Source: Acanthopleura granulata
Taxonomy: Eukaryota > Mollusca > Polyplacophora > Chitonida > Chitonidae
Assembly (NCBI GenBank): GCA_016165875.1
Contig: JABBOT010000007.1
Span: 23,422,531 to 23,486,530 of the forward strand
Length of the DNA stretch: 64,000 bases
Direction of reading: 5' to 3'
In this document: positions 35,991 through 49,227 of the stretch, in pieces
Numbering within the stretch: position 1 is the first letter of the stretch
How the letters are laid out: every line of letters starts with the position of its first letter
Notes under the pieces: generated by a model
What the model was told of the DNA's origin: nothing
The model's database searches: none
What the model saw: only the letters and a program-made list of their open reading frames with translations
Translations under genes and position numbers: made by a program

Positions 35991-36275
35991 ACACTTGGAA
36001 TGTTTGGGGCCGGTTAGCACGCTATCGTAGCACAATGACCCGAAACCTCCCACAAATGCTGTCGTTGTGAGTTCAAGACCAGCTCATGCTGGCTTCCTCT
36101 CCGGCTGTACGTGGGAAGGTCTGCCAGCAACCTGCGGATGGTCGTGGGTTTCCACCGGGCTCTGCCCGGTTTCCTCCCACAATAATGATAGCCGCCGTCG
36201 TATAAGTGAAATATTCTTGACTACGGCGTAAAACACCAATCAAATAAATAAATAAATCAAACACTTGGAATGTTT
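35991..36275 (+). mobile_element. Family A SINE, best-preserved copy, 15-bp target duplication
   Basis: Body 36006-36260: GGGGCCGGTTAGCACGC head (lacking the first few bases), B box GAGTTCAAGACC (36069-36080), CTTCCTCTCCGGCTGTACGT, AACCTGCGGATGGTCGTGGG, CCGGTTTCCTCCCACAATAA, CGTATAAGTGAAATATTCTT, GGCGTAAAACACCAATCAAA and AAATAAAT tail. The flanking repeat ACACTTGGAATGTTT (35991-36005, 36261-36275) is perfect over 15 bp. Its perfect flanks and full domains suggest it is among the youngest copies here. Confidence 0.95.
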
Positions 36276-37286
36276 CATTTCCACCTGTATCAACCCATAA
36301 CAGTTTTGCAGCCTTGTACTTTGTATTTGTACTTTGTAGTAGCCATGTTTTGTTCTACAGCACATACACCTATATACGTATGTAACATTTCGATTGCTTC
36401 GATAATATTTTTTGACCCAGTTTAACACACTTAGCTATAAACACTGACCAGAAAATTGACTCAGGTGCATCAGTAATTGTTGTTTGCTGTTACCCATGCA
36501 TCACATGCTCTTGTGATAAACGATTTCTTTGCAACTGGAGGACTGCTTTTGCTATGTCATGCGTGGTGCGGTTTTGTTTGAAAAACAAAATCTGTGTTAT
36601 GAATGTGGTGCCATTATCGTTGTGTATGAGCTAAGTTATTCACTACTGTCGCTATACAGGTGAGTTAATGGAACACCTGGATACCAGCCTACCTTCGTGA
36701 GAATCGTTAGCCACGACAGGTGTTTCTGACGTCAAATCAAGCCTGGATATTTACATCTAAATGTTATGAGGAAATCGACATTACAGTTGGCCACCTGGAG
36801 GGTGACTATTGACTAAAGTACAGAATGACAGACAATATAATATACAATTATATGTGGCGAGACCTTAGCCGTGTACATATGTATATGGTCATGACCTAAT
36901 ACTCACTGTACCTGCCCGTTAACACTCTTTGCTGAAGGTGTTGTAAGTAAACAGGTAGACCAATATTGGTGAATATGCAAATATTTAAAATGTCTACAAA
37001 TATTATGCAAACTAGACGGTTGAAAGACAGCATGTATGCCGATCGCGACCTTCTTTAGAGTACCGTCTAACCCCAGCGTCAATCCCAACAGTACGGGAGC
37101 GTTTGCAACTCCCTCAATCCATTGTTAATCACCTATGTATTACATATATAGACGGTCATTTACATATGTGACTAAACCCACCGGGTCGCGTCGTCGTGGG
37201 AATAAGTAGTGGTCAAAAAGAAACATTCTGAATAGATTTAGTTTCTTTCTTTAGTCCCTGAGAAGCTATGCGATCGCGGATGAACG
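36276..37286. other. Unique AT-rich DNA, no gene seen
   Basis: A perfect octamer ATGCAAAT lies at 36975-36982. Nothing else recognised. Confidence 0.5.
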
Positions 37287-37298
37287 GGGGGGGGGGGG
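37287..37298. repeat. G12 homopolymer
   Basis: Uninterrupted guanine run. Confidence 0.88.
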
Positions 37299-37540
37299 TG
37301 GAGTCACGGAGTACATTTATGTCAGGGTAATATTTGTCAAAGAGCAGTAATACAGAGAGCTGGTCGAAACTTCATATTTAGCCGGATCAATACGCGATGT
37401 ATTTATAGTCTACTATTATACCTTGTTAAGCACGATGTGAAAGTTGTTTTTCAACGCACTTAACATGTCTTCAAGAAAAATGCCTTTCCATGTCTACAGA
37501 TTGAGAATAGTAGGTTAGCAGTAGACAGGGGGTATAAACT

Positions 37541-37700
37541 GACTGACTGATTGATTGAATGATTGTGTTTAATAATAATAAATACTCAAGAATTTTTCAC
37601 TTGTACGATGGTGGTCAATTTCATGGGTGGTGGAAATCCGAGTGGCCGGGGTAAACAACTAACCACTGACCACTGGAGGACTTTCCCACGTGTGACCTAT
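37541..37700 (-). mobile_element. Family A SINE, degenerate
   Basis: On the plus strand: GATTGATTGAATGATTGTGT tail region, ACTCAAGAATTTTTCACTTG, GATGGTGGTCAATTTCATGG and GGACTTTCCCACGTG. A B-box-like GGAATTGAACCTG at 37842-37854 may be its displaced head, separated by about 130 bp of unrelated DNA. No target duplication found. Confidence 0.65.
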
Positions 37701-37880
37701 AGGCTGCCACGCCGTTTTACCGGAAGGCATGTTGTATTCGGCGAACGTAAGATTACTGCGAGCGCGGTCGACCGCTAATTTCACAAAGGTCCCAGTAACA
37801 GGGCAACCAGCGAGAAACCTACAGTTCCCATGTCCTGGGCTGGAATTGAACCTGCATCTGAAGATGACAATATATTCTCG

Positions 37881-38250
37881 ACAGGACGGCGGTCATTATA
37901 TATGACAGATTCAGCACAAACAGAATGGTCATCAATACCATACAGACTGAACAGAGACATGGTCGCCGTTAATAAATGACAGACTGAACAGAGACACCGT
38001 CGCCGTCAATACATGACAAAGTGAACAGGGACAGGATCGCCATCAATATATGACAGATTGAACAGGGACAGGATCGCCGTCAATACAAGACAGATTGAAC
38101 AGAGACAGGATGACGGTCAATATATGTGAGACTCAGGACAGACAGAATGGCCGTCAATATGTGACACTCATCACAGACAGGATGGCTGCCAGTATTATGA
38201 CAGACCGAGCACTAGGAAGGATGGCCGTCAATATGTGAGAGATTGAACAC
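37881..38250. repeat. 37-bp minisatellite, about ten diverged copies
   Basis: Units of 35-39 bp built from TGACAGATTGAACAGGGACA followed by GGATCGCCGTCAATATA. The central copies (38000-38120) are most alike; outer copies keep the ATGGCCGTCAATAT block and vary in the rest. It lies just beyond a degenerate family A SINE. Confidence 0.9.
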
Positions 38251-40101
38251 ATGTATGATTAGTGAGGGATAGGGTGAAGACGTATATTTGAAGGCTTACA
38301 CAAAGTTTTATTGCACACCTTTCATTGGTGTGTTTCATAAATCGTACGTACAATCATGACAGGTTACAAAAAGTGATGTATGATGAAAAGATATATTACA
38401 GCATTTCGTGTCACCAGTGTGGACTCAATGGACTCTCAGTGTAAATCGAGGTGATGTGACCTGGAACATATCCCGGCTTTATCATGGGGCCTTGTGACAT
38501 TCCTGGCATCCTCAGATTGATTTGCGACACAGACAGCGACCTGAAATCGAGCCTTCATAGATCAACTTTGATATGCTACTTCATATTTGTATAAATTTCA
38601 GACTTCTGAAAATTTATTGAGCCCTAAAAATCTTACTCTTAATACGTTCGCATATCTCATATGGTGGGCACATTTTAGAAATCGATATTTCAAATTTACC
38701 ATCTCACCACGCATGCCTAACTGTCGTTGTAAAAGTACCACTACACCGTACAAGTTAATTACCAATGAAATAAGTCAATAAATAACCTACGGTGAAAATC
38801 GACGAAGTCAACATAAACTGAAAGGCCTGGTCAAACGCCATCTATATATAGAAAAATTTTAATGTTTCAGAACTGCCTTTGGTGTTGGAAAGTACTAAAG
38901 AGAAGCTTGATTTTCACACCACATGTGTAACTGATGTGAAGTCACAAGACATTTTCAAACAATATTCAAGGACTGAAAACAAACTGTTTTACAATCATCT
39001 TAATTAGTAATGAAAGTGGAGTGAAAATGTTTAAGCTAACATCACCGTCATGTTCAGCCTGGTCTGCCATTTCCTTTGTACCTTTCTTGAAAAATAAATG
39101 TAACGTGTAGAAAATCAGAACCATAATGGCAACACATTATCAGGGGCTATTTTATATCGTTTGCGCTGGGATTGTAATTGGCAGCACTTTATATTAGATT
39201 CTACTCTATTCTTCATGTATAATAGTTTTAATAGTTTAATCTAGAGCTGGAAAAGTCTCCTCTGTTATGATTCCCGCCTCTTCTCTTACATACAACACAG
39301 GCCAGTATTGTTTCTTGTATAAGGATATGGACTAGCATTACCTCTTGTATAAGGACTATGCTGTGTAAATGTGTACACAGTCATTTTTAGAGAGTGTATA
39401 CATGTATACTAGCATCATCTCTTGTATATACCAGGATTATGGAATTAGTGGCAGTCTTATCATTCACATGGAAGTTAGACAGCTAAACAGGCCTCTTGTG
39501 TCCAGCCTTATACAATTATACAATTACATGGAATATACATATTTCGTCACCTTAGAAGCCTTTTTTTTTCGTCCATCTATACCCGACTAACTTTTTGCAT
39601 GGCACTCTCTGTCTCTACAAGCTCGTGCACTTCGTAATATACGAGCTATATACCGCTGCTTCGTCATTTTTATATCATCTACTCCTTGTCTATAACCCAT
39701 GCCACCAGCTTTTTATCACACGCATGTACATGCATGCTAACACAGGCTTATATGTGACAGAGTAGCAGTCTTACTTGACGCGTCTTCTTGTTGTTTTTTG
39801 GGCACAGTGTGATAGAGTGATTACTGCACCCCTTGCAATTATAATGTTGTATCCTCTGAATGGAGGAACAATGGTTTCTCGTCAGCATGCATATTGTCAC
39901 AGGAAGCCTGTAAAGTGGTCTGTGGGGTGGGAGGAGAAGGAAATGTCTTCTATGCTATTTTCATACATATATGCATGGATTCAGACACACTCATTGTGTA
40001 CAGACGTATATAGGCCTAGAATACGTAGGGCTTTCTGTCTGACCGAGCGAAAGATCGCTTTTGAAATCCGAAAACTGTCTTGAGTCGGCTTCTGGGCTCT
40101 G
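38251..40101. other. Unique AT-rich DNA, no supported gene
   Basis: The frame at 39775-40083 (102 codons) has no recognisable domain. CTTGTATAAGGA occurs twice near 39315-39355 as a weak local repeat. From about 40020 to 40340 the sequence is less AT-rich and repeat-free. Confidence 0.5.
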
Positions 40102-40115
40102 GTAACCATGGCAAC
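40102..40115. promoter_or_regulatory. RFX X-box motif
   Basis: GTAACCATGGCAAC matches the X-box consensus GTNRCC, 0-3 bases, RGYAAC at every position. It sits inside 40020-40340, a repeat-free stretch with a TTTTCTGACAGAAAA palindrome. RFX binding is established for this motif class; its use here is inference. Confidence 0.45.
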
Positions 40116-41411
40116 CCAAGTCAAACATCAAGGAGAGGGCTGCCTCGTGACAGAGGGGTTGTTTTCTGACAGAAAACCCCCGAGAGAGAATTTTATCAAA
40201 CTCGCTCGGAAGGCTAACTCACAATAGGAAACCTCCAGATTTCGTCCCTCGGAAATTAAGCCGGGAAAATGTCCCTTTTCTGAGGCTTTAATATCCGCTA
40301 TGAGGGTTGATTAGAATCGCACAACTCGAATTCATCAATCCTATCGCGCTGGTGTGTAATTTTGGCCATCGTGGGTAGCAGTCGATAACGCAGTGTTTTT
40401 TGAAAACAAGACCTGAGTATGAATGAGCGAGGTGTCATGCGCAGTCTGCTGACGGTACAATGTGCTGGTGTAAAGACTGTTATATTGTTTCACCCCTGAT
40501 CAGCTAGACGCCATTTTGACCGTTATCATTTGAAATGCATTGTGCTGATGTAGTGATTATTCGGGTTATCGAGGTAGTTTATGGCTTTTAACATCGCACC
40601 AACGGAGATGCGTGTATGTACCTTTTAAAACGCTGATTCAAAAATTTTGTACTTACCAGGGCATATAACAACATAACTACACAGTCTCTTTGTAACTCGA
40701 AGAATCCTGCAGAAGCGTTCTTTATCAACCTTCGAAGCTATACCTATATATAAGAAAAAAATGCCTGCCATTTTACTCAGTATCATTTTTGTTGCCATTT
40801 CTTCAATTTGGCCATCGTCTTTTTCCAAGTGAACATTCTTCCCACAGGCTTTCCGAGTTGAATCTTCCTGACTATGTGGGAAATTTCTTTCGTCGTTTAC
40901 GGAGTTCTCTTCTTAGGATGTCTTCATCATTTAAAATCATTGCATGTATTTATGTAATTAAGACCGCACGCACATAAGGTCGAGGTGGACATTGTTATAA
41001 TATCCTTCCTGTTCATTAATTAATTAATACGTAGAATTAAATACACATCGAGAATGCAATTCCACAAGAGAATGCTCACATGATCATATACATATATTCA
41101 TTACGCATTTACATACATTTGTCCCCCAAGATATATAAGATGGATTCCAAATGTGAATGGAGATTAACCAATTAAGAAACTTTACGATAGCTTGAGCTGT
41201 ATTAGCTGGGAACAAACCAAATGAGGCGTGGCCCAGTCCTGGGTTATATGATCTGGATAGAAAGCAAAGATGGCGGTCCTGTTCATGTGTGGGGCTCACT
41301 GAACCAAGCAAAACTGAATGATATCACACACACTTTATAAGTTTGAGTCAGTACCAAGGTAACGGTATTACTTAAGAGTATATCATCCGTGTACAAAACA
41401 AGGTTGTACAT
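40116..41411. other. Unique AT-rich DNA, no gene seen
   Basis: Includes TAATTAATTAATAC near 41015. Short frames on both strands show no domain. Confidence 0.5.
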
Positions 41412-41436
41412 TATATATATATATATATATATATAT
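41412..41436. repeat. (TA)n microsatellite
   Basis: About 12 perfect TA dinucleotides. Confidence 0.92.
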
Positions 41437-41857
41437 GTACGATTCAGAGGTATTAAAGAAAGCAATATATTACACTAAAGATTTCAACCGTCGTGTTTAC
41501 AAATGGATCATTCTACAAAGATATTAGAAATTGTGACTTCTTTATATGTATACTGCCATTCGGGGATTATATCCTTACAGCTTTAATTTGTGCTCCCTGC
41601 ATTGACAAACATATATACATAGAAGATCTCGTCTGCATATGATATCGCGGTTGTGTACAAGATGTTATACGGTACAATATACAGTGCTATGCTTTTGGAT
41701 ATAGAGTAACTTCAGCTGAATTCATGAATTTATATCTGCAATAACTATTCGAATAGACTGGGAAATATTTTGATTAAAGACAGTTGGTGACATTTTCTTA
41801 CTTGTATGGTTGTTGCTGGCCAAGGGCTGTAAGGGTTTCTGTGTAGCAGGAGTTCTA

Positions 41858-42027
41858 TAACCCTTTATATTTATTTATTTATTTGATTGGTGTTTTACGC
41901 TGTACTCAAGAATATTTCACTTATACGACGGCGGCCAGCATTATGGTGGGAGGAAACCGGGCAGAGCCTGGGGGAAACCCAAGACCATCTGCAGGTTGCT
42001 GGCAGACCTTCCCACGTAGCCCTTTAT
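41858..42027 (-). mobile_element. Family A SINE, 5'-truncated, with target duplication
   Basis: Body 41869-42016. On the plus strand: TTTATTTGATTGGTGTTTTA, ACTCAAGAATATTTCACTTA, GACGGCGGCCAGCATTATGG, GGAAACCGGGCAGAGCC and GGTTGCTGGCAGACCTTCCC, where the element stops. Flanks TAACCCTTTAT (41858-41868) and TAGCCCTTTAT (42017-42027) match at 10 of 11 bases. The 3' domain is very well preserved, so it is probably young. Confidence 0.92.
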
Positions 42028-42054
42028 TCCAATGACATAGGGGCCCAAATATCT

Positions 42055-42317
42055 GCTTAGAAAAACCGTAGATCAGGGGTTCAAACCCCAGTCAAGTACT
42101 GGATGGTCAGATATAAGTATAAAGTCACTAGGCGTCGTTTCCGGAGTATTCGGTGAGGGGTTTCAGTGAGGCAGCACCATAAATAAGTCGAAATTGGGTC
42201 CGAACTGCTACAAGAAGATAGTCGTGATATGACCTAAAATAATGGTGGAAGTGACGTTAAACCCCAACCAACAAAAGAAAGAAAAAAGAGCGGAAGCAAA
42301 AAAAAAAAAAAAAAAAA
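42055..42317 (+). mobile_element. Fourth tRNA-derived SINE (family D) with A20 tail
   Basis: The B box GGTTCAAACCCC (42078-42089) lies in a tRNA-like head; the body includes GAGGGGTTTCAGTGAGGCAG and GCACCATAAATAAGTCG, and the end reads GTGACGTTAAACCCCAACCA followed by AAAAG-rich sequence and an A20 run (42298-42317). Different from family A, but GACGTTAAACCCCAA again resembles a shared LINE-type tail. It lies only about 40 bp from a family A copy. Confidence 0.65.
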
Positions 42318-45300
42318 GAAAGTGAAAACAAACAATAAAAAACAACAACACAAAAAACACAAGGTGATAGAGAGGACCTGTTTAAATCTGTTTGGGGAAT
42401 AACACGCGTATAATCCTAAATTACAGAATCCTCAATAATTTACGGTTTTGTAGATCTATGTAATCGTTTACTTGAACCATGGCGTCAACATATGTACACC
42501 ATTTAATTATATCTGTATGTGTAGATCTTAAGAGAAAAGCGCTCTCTATCTTGTGAAGTCTCAAGAAAAGAACGCATATTTTTGGATCTGTCACTTGATT
42601 CTGAAGTTAAGAATTGAGATCTTCTGCTGTCTATATAGATATAGAGCTCCCACCAGAAGTTGCCTTAACTAATCTTTCCCACGATTTAATTCTGATCAGG
42701 TATTTTTTACAAACGTTTTCACAAAGTGAATACATAATGCGCGATATAATCTTCTCTTTAGTGTATAAATACCGACTATCAATCAATTAATCGCTTATCT
42801 TATTTATGTTAATTAATCTATTATATCCATGTACGTTTCGCTGTGGGAGCGTTGATTTGATTTTATGAATATATTTCCCCTGTAGAGCACGTGACCGGCA
42901 TAAATCTTAAATAAATTAGTTATTGAATCTACACAGACCTTTAACGAGCATAACAAGATAGTTTGGGACAGCTTTCGGTTTTTACCCAGGCAGGTCTATT
43001 GATATATATGTATATATATACTGTAAATGAATATAACACGCTGGGCACAATTAAAGCTTGTTTCTTAATTTCCGGGAGAGTGGCATGGTGACGTCATCCA
43101 TCTAGCGTATATCACCTAGGTGTATCGCCAAGTAATATGCGCTCAGGTAAGTGATGTCTCTTAGATATATACGTATAGGTTTGCAGATGCGTGCGACCAT
43201 TTATGCAGATGTATAAGTATATTATTATACACGTACCCTGCATTCTAAAGACGGAATGCACACGTTTACTTCGCTAGGCACACGGAAAATTTGATGGTGA
43301 TTGTCAGGATTATATTTCAAAGAGAAAACAAGAAAATGATAAATTTAACGTGACAAAAACATTACAATAACCGCTTCATGTACGTTACGATTTGTCGTAG
43401 CTTTATATGTTGTTGTACTAGAAAATAGAAAGAAAAGGTCTTGTATTTGTAGATTTCGATTAAATTAGTATAAGATAACACATTTCTGAAAGCATGGATA
43501 ACAAACTGCTCGGCTTTACTACAGGTGAGATTCATAACTATCATGTGAGTTAATAATTTGCTCGTTACACCAGCTCCTAGATGCCTCTTCAAGAAGTTAT
43601 ATTAAAATTGATTGACAGTTTATAGGCGGTACACGATATTGTTTATTTATGTAGTAGGCATGACAAATTGTAATTCCATTTTATCAGGCTTTGAAATATA
43701 TGCGTTACCTCATCCTACAGATTTATGTATGATCTATTCGTCATTGACATTTCAGCGTTTAGTACTTCCAGAGAATGAAACGCAAGTTTCAACACTGCAT
43801 ACTTTTTAGTTACTCTCAAAGATGTGTAGAATGATGTATTTGTTATTTATAGTAAGCCATGCACTGCTATATCGTTAAATTTGGTATGTAAATTTCTTGT
43901 AACGTCATTTGGATTTAGATTTGTTTGTTTCGGGTTTTATTTATTTTGCATTGCAGCTTTATGCTAAATGGATTTAAATTATGTATAATTGTAGACTGAT
44001 CAGGTATACTGATCGTTAAATGTATATTTAGGCCCACAATTGGGCGTGTTTCTAGCCAATTGCTTTTTCGTTTGGGGTTTGAGGGCTGTAAAAATTTTCA
44101 AGAAATATGTTCCCAGAAAGCAAACATCTACAAATGGCCTATCTAGATATGCTGTCTGACGTTGTCTTTGTCAACTCACATATTCAAACATGCATGCATG
44201 CGTAAGAAGGATTGAATATCCTAAGTGATTCTAAACATGAGTAAAGGTCGTTTGAGGGTCTAAAAAATTAATTATCCGTAAATAAATGAAGAGTTACCTT
44301 AGGCCTATATATACCGTCGCCGACCATACACGGCTTCAGACGCTTGGCTGACTTAATCTCTATTAATCATGGGCTTAAATCAACTGTACTGAAGCTAAGA
44401 GCTTTAAGCCGCCGCGAGCTCAACCATCAGCCTCTGTATAACGATAGCATTTCCGCGAACTTCAGTGACCCAAGTCACTCATATGCAAGAATCAAAGATC
44501 AGAACCATCGTAAGTAGATTACAAGAAGCTGACATAGATACATGAGATATATAGGGCTCTGACTCAGTGCGCAACATATCAAAAATTTGCATAAAGGAAT
44601 TATTTAATTCAAGGGCGAAAAGCTTTTTTCTTTGTGTAGCAGACGTGGTAAGCCTATGGACATGCTTAACGATGCACCCTTCTTGTGTATATACAAGGAA
44701 ATGAAAAAAATGATTAAAATCTGAGTGATTATCATGGACAGGTTGACAGAGGGCAAAATTGCCAAATCTTTTTGTGCCGTATATAAGAAGATCTCAACCT
44801 CACTTATGTCTCACCGTCAATTTACGGCTTCGTTGCAAGTCATAATCTATGCTTAACACTTCACCCATCATCTTTATATCATCAGGTTACGTCCTCCATA
44901 AGCACCATGAACTTTTAAACTATCACCTAAAACAAGTTATATATAAACAGGTACCCGTGCCTTATTAAGATCCCCTTGCTCATTAACTTTGAACTGGAGA
45001 AAAAAGGAGAGATCCTTTAAGTGGCACTATAGGTAGTCCATTACATACAGGTGTCCATGCAATGGTAGAGATTTTAATTAAAACACCTGCATCCGCTTTT
45101 ATAAGCCCTCTCGGACTTCAAATAAAAATTCTCTGAATTATCCAGTCAATAATTGGACACGCCTATCGTATGTAATGTAACGATCTATAATGTGTACATG
45201 TAGATTGTGTCCCTGACCTACGTACACATTGCCAAGAAAACACGGCCATATACTGTAAACAGTATCTTGTATCATAACGGCTTCTATGATCCCTGCTAGT

Positions 45301-46017
45301 TAGATATAGTAGGAATCCATGAGTTTTCATTTGGAAGTTCCAAGATTTATTTTTAGTTTTAAGTTTGCATATTTGTACCTTGGTCTTATGCATCTTTGGA
45401 ACATGGGATATAACCACTAGTTTCGAGATTAGGGTGCTTCTGTTTTAAACATTCCTGTTTTTGTAGTGTTTTAGACACGTAACTAGAAATCAGGATATAC
45501 TGATTTCTCCACGAGAGTACTTCGTCGATGGCTGCTAGTGCATAACAATAAAACCATGTGATGGACAGAGAAAAGTGACGTTGTCAGAAAGGAGATTTCC
45601 AGTACATTATTGTTTTTGGTAATTTATGTGATGTTAATGGAACCTTTGAATCTTTATATAAATATATACAGGTATATTCTTTTGATTTTTAGGTCACAAG
45701 TTCATAAAAAGAATTTGGTTGAACAAGCATACTGTATACAACAAGAAAAATTTATACGCTACGAGAGAAAATACGGCGCGTCCATTGGCAACCGGAACAA
45801 ACCAATGCAGCGCAAGATCAAGTGATTCAAATGTCAAATCATAGATGTTATATGACCCCACTCTTCGTTGGAATTCTTTAGGTAGGAAATTATAATAAAG
45901 ACCATGCAAATGGTCATGGGGTTATCGTCTCGGTTCTGTTTTAGCATCACCGGGTAGGCCATGGTTGGTGACTTTCGGCACAGTGAACTAAAACAAGGCT
46001 TCATGATTTGTTTATCT
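42318..46017. other. Unique AT-rich DNA, no gene seen
   Basis: 3.7 kb with no supported exon, repeat family or motif cluster. One TGACGTCA near 43090. Open frames are all under 90 codons. Confidence 0.55.
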
Positions 46018-46087
46018 GATTTTTTTGTTTGACTGTTGTTTAATGCCGTCCTCAGGAATATTTCATATTATTAAGCCAGCATTATAC
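46018..46087 (-). mobile_element. Family A SINE, 3' end fragment
   Basis: On the plus strand: TGTTTGACTGTTGTTTAATG, CCTCAGGAATATTTCA and CCAGCATTATA. Diverged; no target duplication. Confidence 0.6.
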
Positions 46088-48897
46088 TGCATCGTATTTA
46101 ACTAGCTATATAATTTTATCGCGCTTTATCATATTGTAGACTGGACTTCATTTGAAAGCATCCAAGTCAGGAAATCGTTGCTGGAAACTATACACGGACA
46201 ATGAGTTTGAATTTTGAATTGGACGTCATGTCTGTAAGAATATAGACTACTTTGCACCGTTTAAACCTGTTAGCTTTTATATGCGTGTAATCAGCTTTAT
46301 ATTTACTATTTATATATATTATTTCTTACGTATACCTTTGGAAACTGGTGTTAAAGGTCGTTCTGGAAATGGATCGAACGCCGCAGACAACAATGCCATT
46401 AGATTGTCGCCGACACTGAGACTCAGTTTCTGTATAAACGCTTTGACTTGCCCCACCATGCAAAAAGCTTGTGATCGACGGGTTTACAGCCGTATAGAAA
46501 ACAATGACGCGACCGATAAATAAGCAAATATTTAAGCATGTTCACCTAAGATTAAGCTGAATTGGACAAAGGGAGGAAGACAAGTCGAGTTGGGCTAGGT
46601 TGACAAACTCGGCTTAGACGTCTTGGCGCCATGGACAGCCCGGTTCTGTCTGTCCTCGGTGCTGTCCTCTTCCTTTCTTTACAGGATTCAAATATGTCGA
46701 GGACATTTCTTCACACTGACAAAGACAAAAGCATTCCTGGAGCAGACACATGGATCCATTCCATCCAGGATAAGACTGAGTTGCCATTCAGTCACTATAC
46801 AACCTTTTAGATTAGCCTATGTGGTGTTTCATGCAATTCGTCAATCACAAAGACATGTTTAGATTATATGCATCTTGCTCGGAATCACACCAAGAGACGA
46901 TGTAGGCCTATATATGCATCGATGGAAAACTGGAAAAGTGAAAAATCATGAACATGTTTTCAATACGGATCTACTCATGTATGTAGATAAAGTGTATGAA
47001 GTGTTTCTGTGACAATAAGGCCTATGTCACCCAGAACGAAGACAAATGTAGGGAATCTTATATTCGGATGTGTTATCTCACTACCGATCCGGTGTAATGT
47101 CCATCCCGCCTTTTTTCACAAAACGGTTTACATAGATAACATTTTGTACCGTATATACAGTTACGACAGCGGGAGATTGAATATAGGTATGGCTGTATGC
47201 CAGTTGGACAGTACTTCAACCGTATCTTGGCGCCATTTTGTAATGATAAACGTAGATGACGTCATTAACATACTATAATTGTCAGTCCCGGAGTAAATGC
47301 ACATCTTCGATTTTTTGTAAATGTTTGGGGCTTGCTCTACTTACTCGTCTGTGAATGGCTTCCCACTCACAGGCGAGTATAAATGCTCAAAGGCATTTAT
47401 ACGAAGAAAAGTTATAACTGAAGCCCAAGTGGAACACGTGAACAAATGACAGACTTCATTGGATATATACTTCGAAATTCCTAACGAACTGAAAATGCTT
47501 CAATGCCTTCGTTCAGTTGCTTTTGTCGAAAAGGGGAAATCGTTTAGAATGTATCAAAGACAACCTCTTTGCTATAAAGGCAGATTGAGGAAAATCCAGA
47601 TTTATTATCTATATTCGTTGCATTCACAATGCGCAAAAACAGTTTACACCTTTTATTTTCATTTAAATCGTTTCATTGTCTTCCAGTCCTGCTATCTGCT
47701 TGTCTGCTGATCTGTTTGAATTAATATCCGGTTATCACCATGGCTCTCTTTCAATTCTACCTGCAGGTATGCGGGCTAAAGCATGGAAACAATTCCGTAA
47801 TGCACTATTGCATGAGCGCTTAGTCCTACTTAGAAAAATAGTTCCTCATTACTGAAATGCATATCGGTATCGACTGGACTGACCTAATCTGTTACATAAT
47901 GAGTCAGAATATGCAGCCGTTATGCACGTAGTGAAAATAATTTCAGTCACGAAAGTGAGGGAATTTTCCCAGCAAGAATGGAAACTCATATGGAGTATCC
48001 ACGTAAGGGAACTTTATATAACCATTTTATTTCGGGTTTCTACTTTTCAAACAGTTCTACTTTTCAAACAAGCACTGTTGTTTTCCACGTACTTATATTC
48101 TTGGCCATTTATCTAAAAATGATACAGAAAAGGATTATAATTCACTTGTGAAAGTGAAACGTGAAAAATAGTCAGTTTGAAAAGTATAGTTTTGTGCTTC
48201 TCCATGACACTTGTGAATTCGGTGTATGGCGTTAGCATTACGATTGCCCCGTTCACGCTGACTTCCAGTATGTGCTTTTAACGGATTAGTGCTGCATTAA
48301 ACCTGAGTGAAATGAAATATTGAATATGCTGGAAACGGATAACCTGTCCACAGCTCCATTGGCTCTGTAATTTTCATGTACCCAGTGAATAATACATGTG
48401 GGAACATTTCCCGGTCTGTTTGCCGTGGAGTTAGAAATCCCAGGTGCTCAGCGAGAATCCAGCGACAGGGTGAATCGCCGAGGGAATCCCTGGGGCCAGC
48501 AGCGTGTGTGGCAGGCGGAGGATGATCACACATTGTCACTGAGTTCCGCGCTTTGTACACCGAGCGCATCGATCTCACAGGTGTCCCAGTATATCACAAG
48601 CGAACTCAGCACGTCTCGCCTATTCACCCAGCTGCAAACAATCCCGGATTAATTATTTATTGCCTCAACGGTACAATATGAAGTCAGATCTGGCCACATA
48701 AACCGCTGGTCACATGTCCCCTATATCTAGAAATAATTTTCTTTTTTTGAGCTTTAACAGAGAATCGATATATGTAGCCACAACTGCTGTCAGACAGCCG
48801 GTAACCCGATAATGCACATATACAGGTGTCTGCTTTGTTGTTTCAGAAGTGCTGTGTGCTGTGTACAAGTCATGGTCAGATGGTCAGAAAAGAGACT
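46088..48897. other. Unique AT-rich DNA, no supported gene
   Basis: No exon recognised. 48390-48650 is GC-richer and open on both strands (48398-48652 plus, 48297-48578 minus), so it may hold an exon or conserved element, but I see no domain. TGACGTCA near 47257. Confidence 0.45.
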
Positions 48898-49084
48898 TCA
48901 AGTTTACAGGTCGAGGCTGTTAGCACGTTATAGAGCAGCCCAATGACCCAGGAGCAACGAATGCGGTCGCTGTGAGCTCAAGCCCAGCTCACAATTAAGT
49001 GGGCAGATCGTCGTATAAGTGAAATATTCTCGAGTAAGGCGTGAAACATCAAATATATGTGAAAAAATAAATCAAATTTATAGG
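48898..49084 (+). mobile_element. Family A SINE, internally deleted, with target duplication
   Basis: Body 48911-49071: head GAGGCTGTTAGCACGTTATA, ATGACCCAGGAGC, B box GAGCTCAAGCCC, then directly CGTCGTATAAGTGAAATATT, AAGGCGTGAAACATCAAATA and tail. The whole central domain is missing. Flanks TCAAGTTTACAGG (48898-48910) and TCAAATTTATAGG (49072-49084) match at 11 of 13 bases. Confidence 0.88.
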
Positions 49085-49227
49085 CATACTTGACATTCGT
49101 CAAGTAGTTCGAGTATATATATAGATAAATGTAAACAGTTCTTTATTACGGTTTTAGAGTAGCACGACCAACTCATTAATTTAAATGAAACTATAAAGCA
49201 AATAATAAATATGGTGTATATTACCCT

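Noticed and set aside
34840..38250. CRISPR-like arrays (25- and 37-bp units)
   Set aside because: Units are directly head to tail with no unique spacers and the DNA is eukaryotic; these are minisatellites.
41084..41311. 75-codon minus frame with a smooth, protein-like composition
   Set aside because: No domain recognised and no supporting context; frames of this length are expected by chance in 64 kb.
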